Shown: one piece after another, positions 5,082 through 5,802 of the stretch
Layout of the letters: each line of letters begins with the position of its first letter
Numbering within the stretch: position 1 is the stretch's first letter
Source of the DNA: an uncultured bacterium
Lineage (GTDB): Bacteria > Gemmatimonadota > Gemmatimonadetes > Palauibacterales > KS3-K002
Length of the DNA: 5,802 bases
Assembly (NCBI GenBank): GCA_947581845.1
Contig: CANPVY010000383.1
Location: 1-5,802, forward strand
Direction: 5' to 3'
Notes under the pieces: generated by a model
Database searches by the model: none
What the model was told of the DNA's origin: nothing
The model's input: the letters and a program-made list of their open reading frames with translations, nothing else
Program-made: the position numbers and the translations under genes

Positions 5082-5802
5082 TCACTCGCCCACCTTGACA
5101 GCCTGGAGCTTAGCGGCCCCCCGTTCGTCTCGATGCTGCAGCGCCGCCGCAATGAACGAAGCGAACAGCGGGTGCGGATTCGCAGGCCGAGACTTCAGTT
5201 CGGGGTGGAACTGGGTGGCGACATACCAGGGGTGACCCGTCAACTCGATGACCTCGACCAGCATGTGATCGGGCGACAAGCCGCTCAATCGGAGTCCATG
5301 CTGAGTCAAGATCTCACGGTACTCATTGTTCACCTCATAGCGGTGACGATGCCGCTCACTGATCTCCGGGACTCCATAGATCTGAGCGACCTGCGATCCT
5401 GGTGCCAGCTGGCAGGGATAGGCGCCCAGTCGCATGGTTCCACCCATGTCGGTGATCTTGCGCTGGGAATCCATGAGCGAGACCACCGGGTCCTCGCATT
5501 CCGGCTCGAACTCGCGCGAGTGGGATTCCTCGAGATTGCAGACGTTGCGCGCGAACTCGATGATCGCCGATTGCAGCCCCAGACAGATGCCGAAGAAGGG
5601 CATGTCGTTCTCGCGGGCATAGCGGACGGCCCGCACCATGCCCTCCACACCGCGCACGCCGAAGCCCCCGGGAACAAGCAGTCCGTCGTAGTCGGCAAGC
5701 CGTGTGGCGTCCTCCGGCCCAGTGATCTCCTCGGAGGACACCCAATCGATGTCGACACGCACATCATTGGCGATGCCGCCGTGAGCCAGCGCCTCGTGGA
5801 TC
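5082..5802 (-). CDS. pyrG: CTP synthase PyrG, C-terminal glutamine amidotransferase domain (partial, 5' end outside window)
   Basis: CTP synthase makes CTP from UTP, ATP and glutamine. The 239 residues seen are the class I glutamine amidotransferase domain, which releases ammonia for the synthetase domain encoded beyond the window edge. The frame enters as IHEALAHGGIANDV, the typical CTP synthase linker, so it is open to 5802 and the GTG at 5762 is not the start. The oxyanion-loop VPGGFGVRG is followed by FFGICLGLQ with the nucleophilic Cys (codon 5585-5583). FHPELKSRP supplies the catalytic His (5207-5205) and Glu. GGTMRLGAYPCQL and SERHRHRYEVNNEYRE are specific to CTP synthase among amidotransferases. 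ICLGLQ differs from the common ICLGMQ by one conservative residue. The TGA at 5084-5082 is followed 13 nt later by kdsA. In this setting it may help supply CTP for CMP-Kdo and phospholipid synthesis, which is inference. Confidence 0.97.
   Translation of the reverse strand, partial: IHEALAHGGIANDVRVDIDWVSSEEITGPEDATRLADYDGLLVPGGFGVRGVEGMVRAVRYARENDMPFFGICLGLQSAIIEFARNVCNLEESHSREFEPECEDPVVSLMDSQRKITDMGGTMRLGAYPCQLAPGSQVAQIYGVPEISERHRHRYEVNNEYREILTQHGLRLSGLSPDHMLVEVIELTGHPWYVATQFHPELKSRPANPHPLFASFIAAALQHRDERGAAKLQAVKVGE

Noticed and set aside
5069..5152. In-frame upstream extension of kdsA by 28 residues
   Set aside because: It overlaps the conserved pyrG 3' end and lacks similarity to KdsA, whereas the ATG at 5068 has a strong ribosome binding site.
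5330..5767. Two further minus-strand frames (145 and 129 codons) inside pyrG
   Set aside because: They are shifted readings of the strongly conserved amidotransferase domain, rich in Arg, Ser and Cys as expected for such shadows.
1..5802. Terminator, promoter, tRNA, CRISPR, insertion sequence or defence system
   Set aside because: The gaps between genes are 13 nt or less, and I saw no repeats, hairpin followed by T-run, transposase or nuclease motifs. The block is core LPS metabolism and export.

Overview
The window is a single, tightly packed gene block read entirely on the minus strand, so transcription runs from position 5802 toward position 1. In transcription order it holds the C-terminal part of CTP synthase (pyrG, cut by the window edge), kdsA, kdsC, kdsD/kpsF, an lptC-type lipoprotein, a large OstA/LptA-type periplasmic protein, and the beginning of lptB (cut by the other edge). 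No non-coding gap exceeds 13 bases. I see no RNA gene, mobile element, CRISPR array, terminator or internal promoter.

The genes form a lipopolysaccharide (LPS) inner-core supply and export unit. KdsD isomerises ribulose-5-phosphate to arabinose-5-phosphate. KdsA condenses that with phosphoenolpyruvate to Kdo-8-phosphate, and KdsC removes the phosphate to give Kdo. CTP, the PyrG product, is what KdsB (not in this window) would use to activate Kdo. LptC, LptA and LptB are parts of the bridge and motor that carry finished LPS to the outer membrane. The organism is therefore a diderm that makes Kdo-containing LPS. The GC-rich sequence, the lipoprotein form of LptC, the very long OstA-like protein and the gene order recall Gemmatimonadota. 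Acidobacteriota and some Proteobacteria have related orders, so this placement is tentative and made without a database search.

Translation looks coupled throughout. The junctions are pyrG-kdsA 13 nt apart, kdsA/kdsC overlapping by 8 nt, kdsC/kdsD by 14 nt, kdsD-lptC 3 nt apart, lptC-lptA 1 nt apart, and lptA/lptB overlapping by 4 nt (ATGA).

The most unusual item is lptB. The open frame carries about 150 residues ahead of the ABC ATPase domain, which normally starts at or very near the N-terminus. The extra segment looks like a small helical, winged-helix-like domain joined by a Pro-rich linker. A GTG with a near-ideal Shine-Dalgarno lies exactly at the domain boundary, so the cell might make both a long and a normal-length LptB. 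The rest is a recognisable Kdo/Lpt operon with lineage-specific variations: a KdsA with the metal-ligand set, a lipoprotein LptC, and a 484-residue LptA-like protein.
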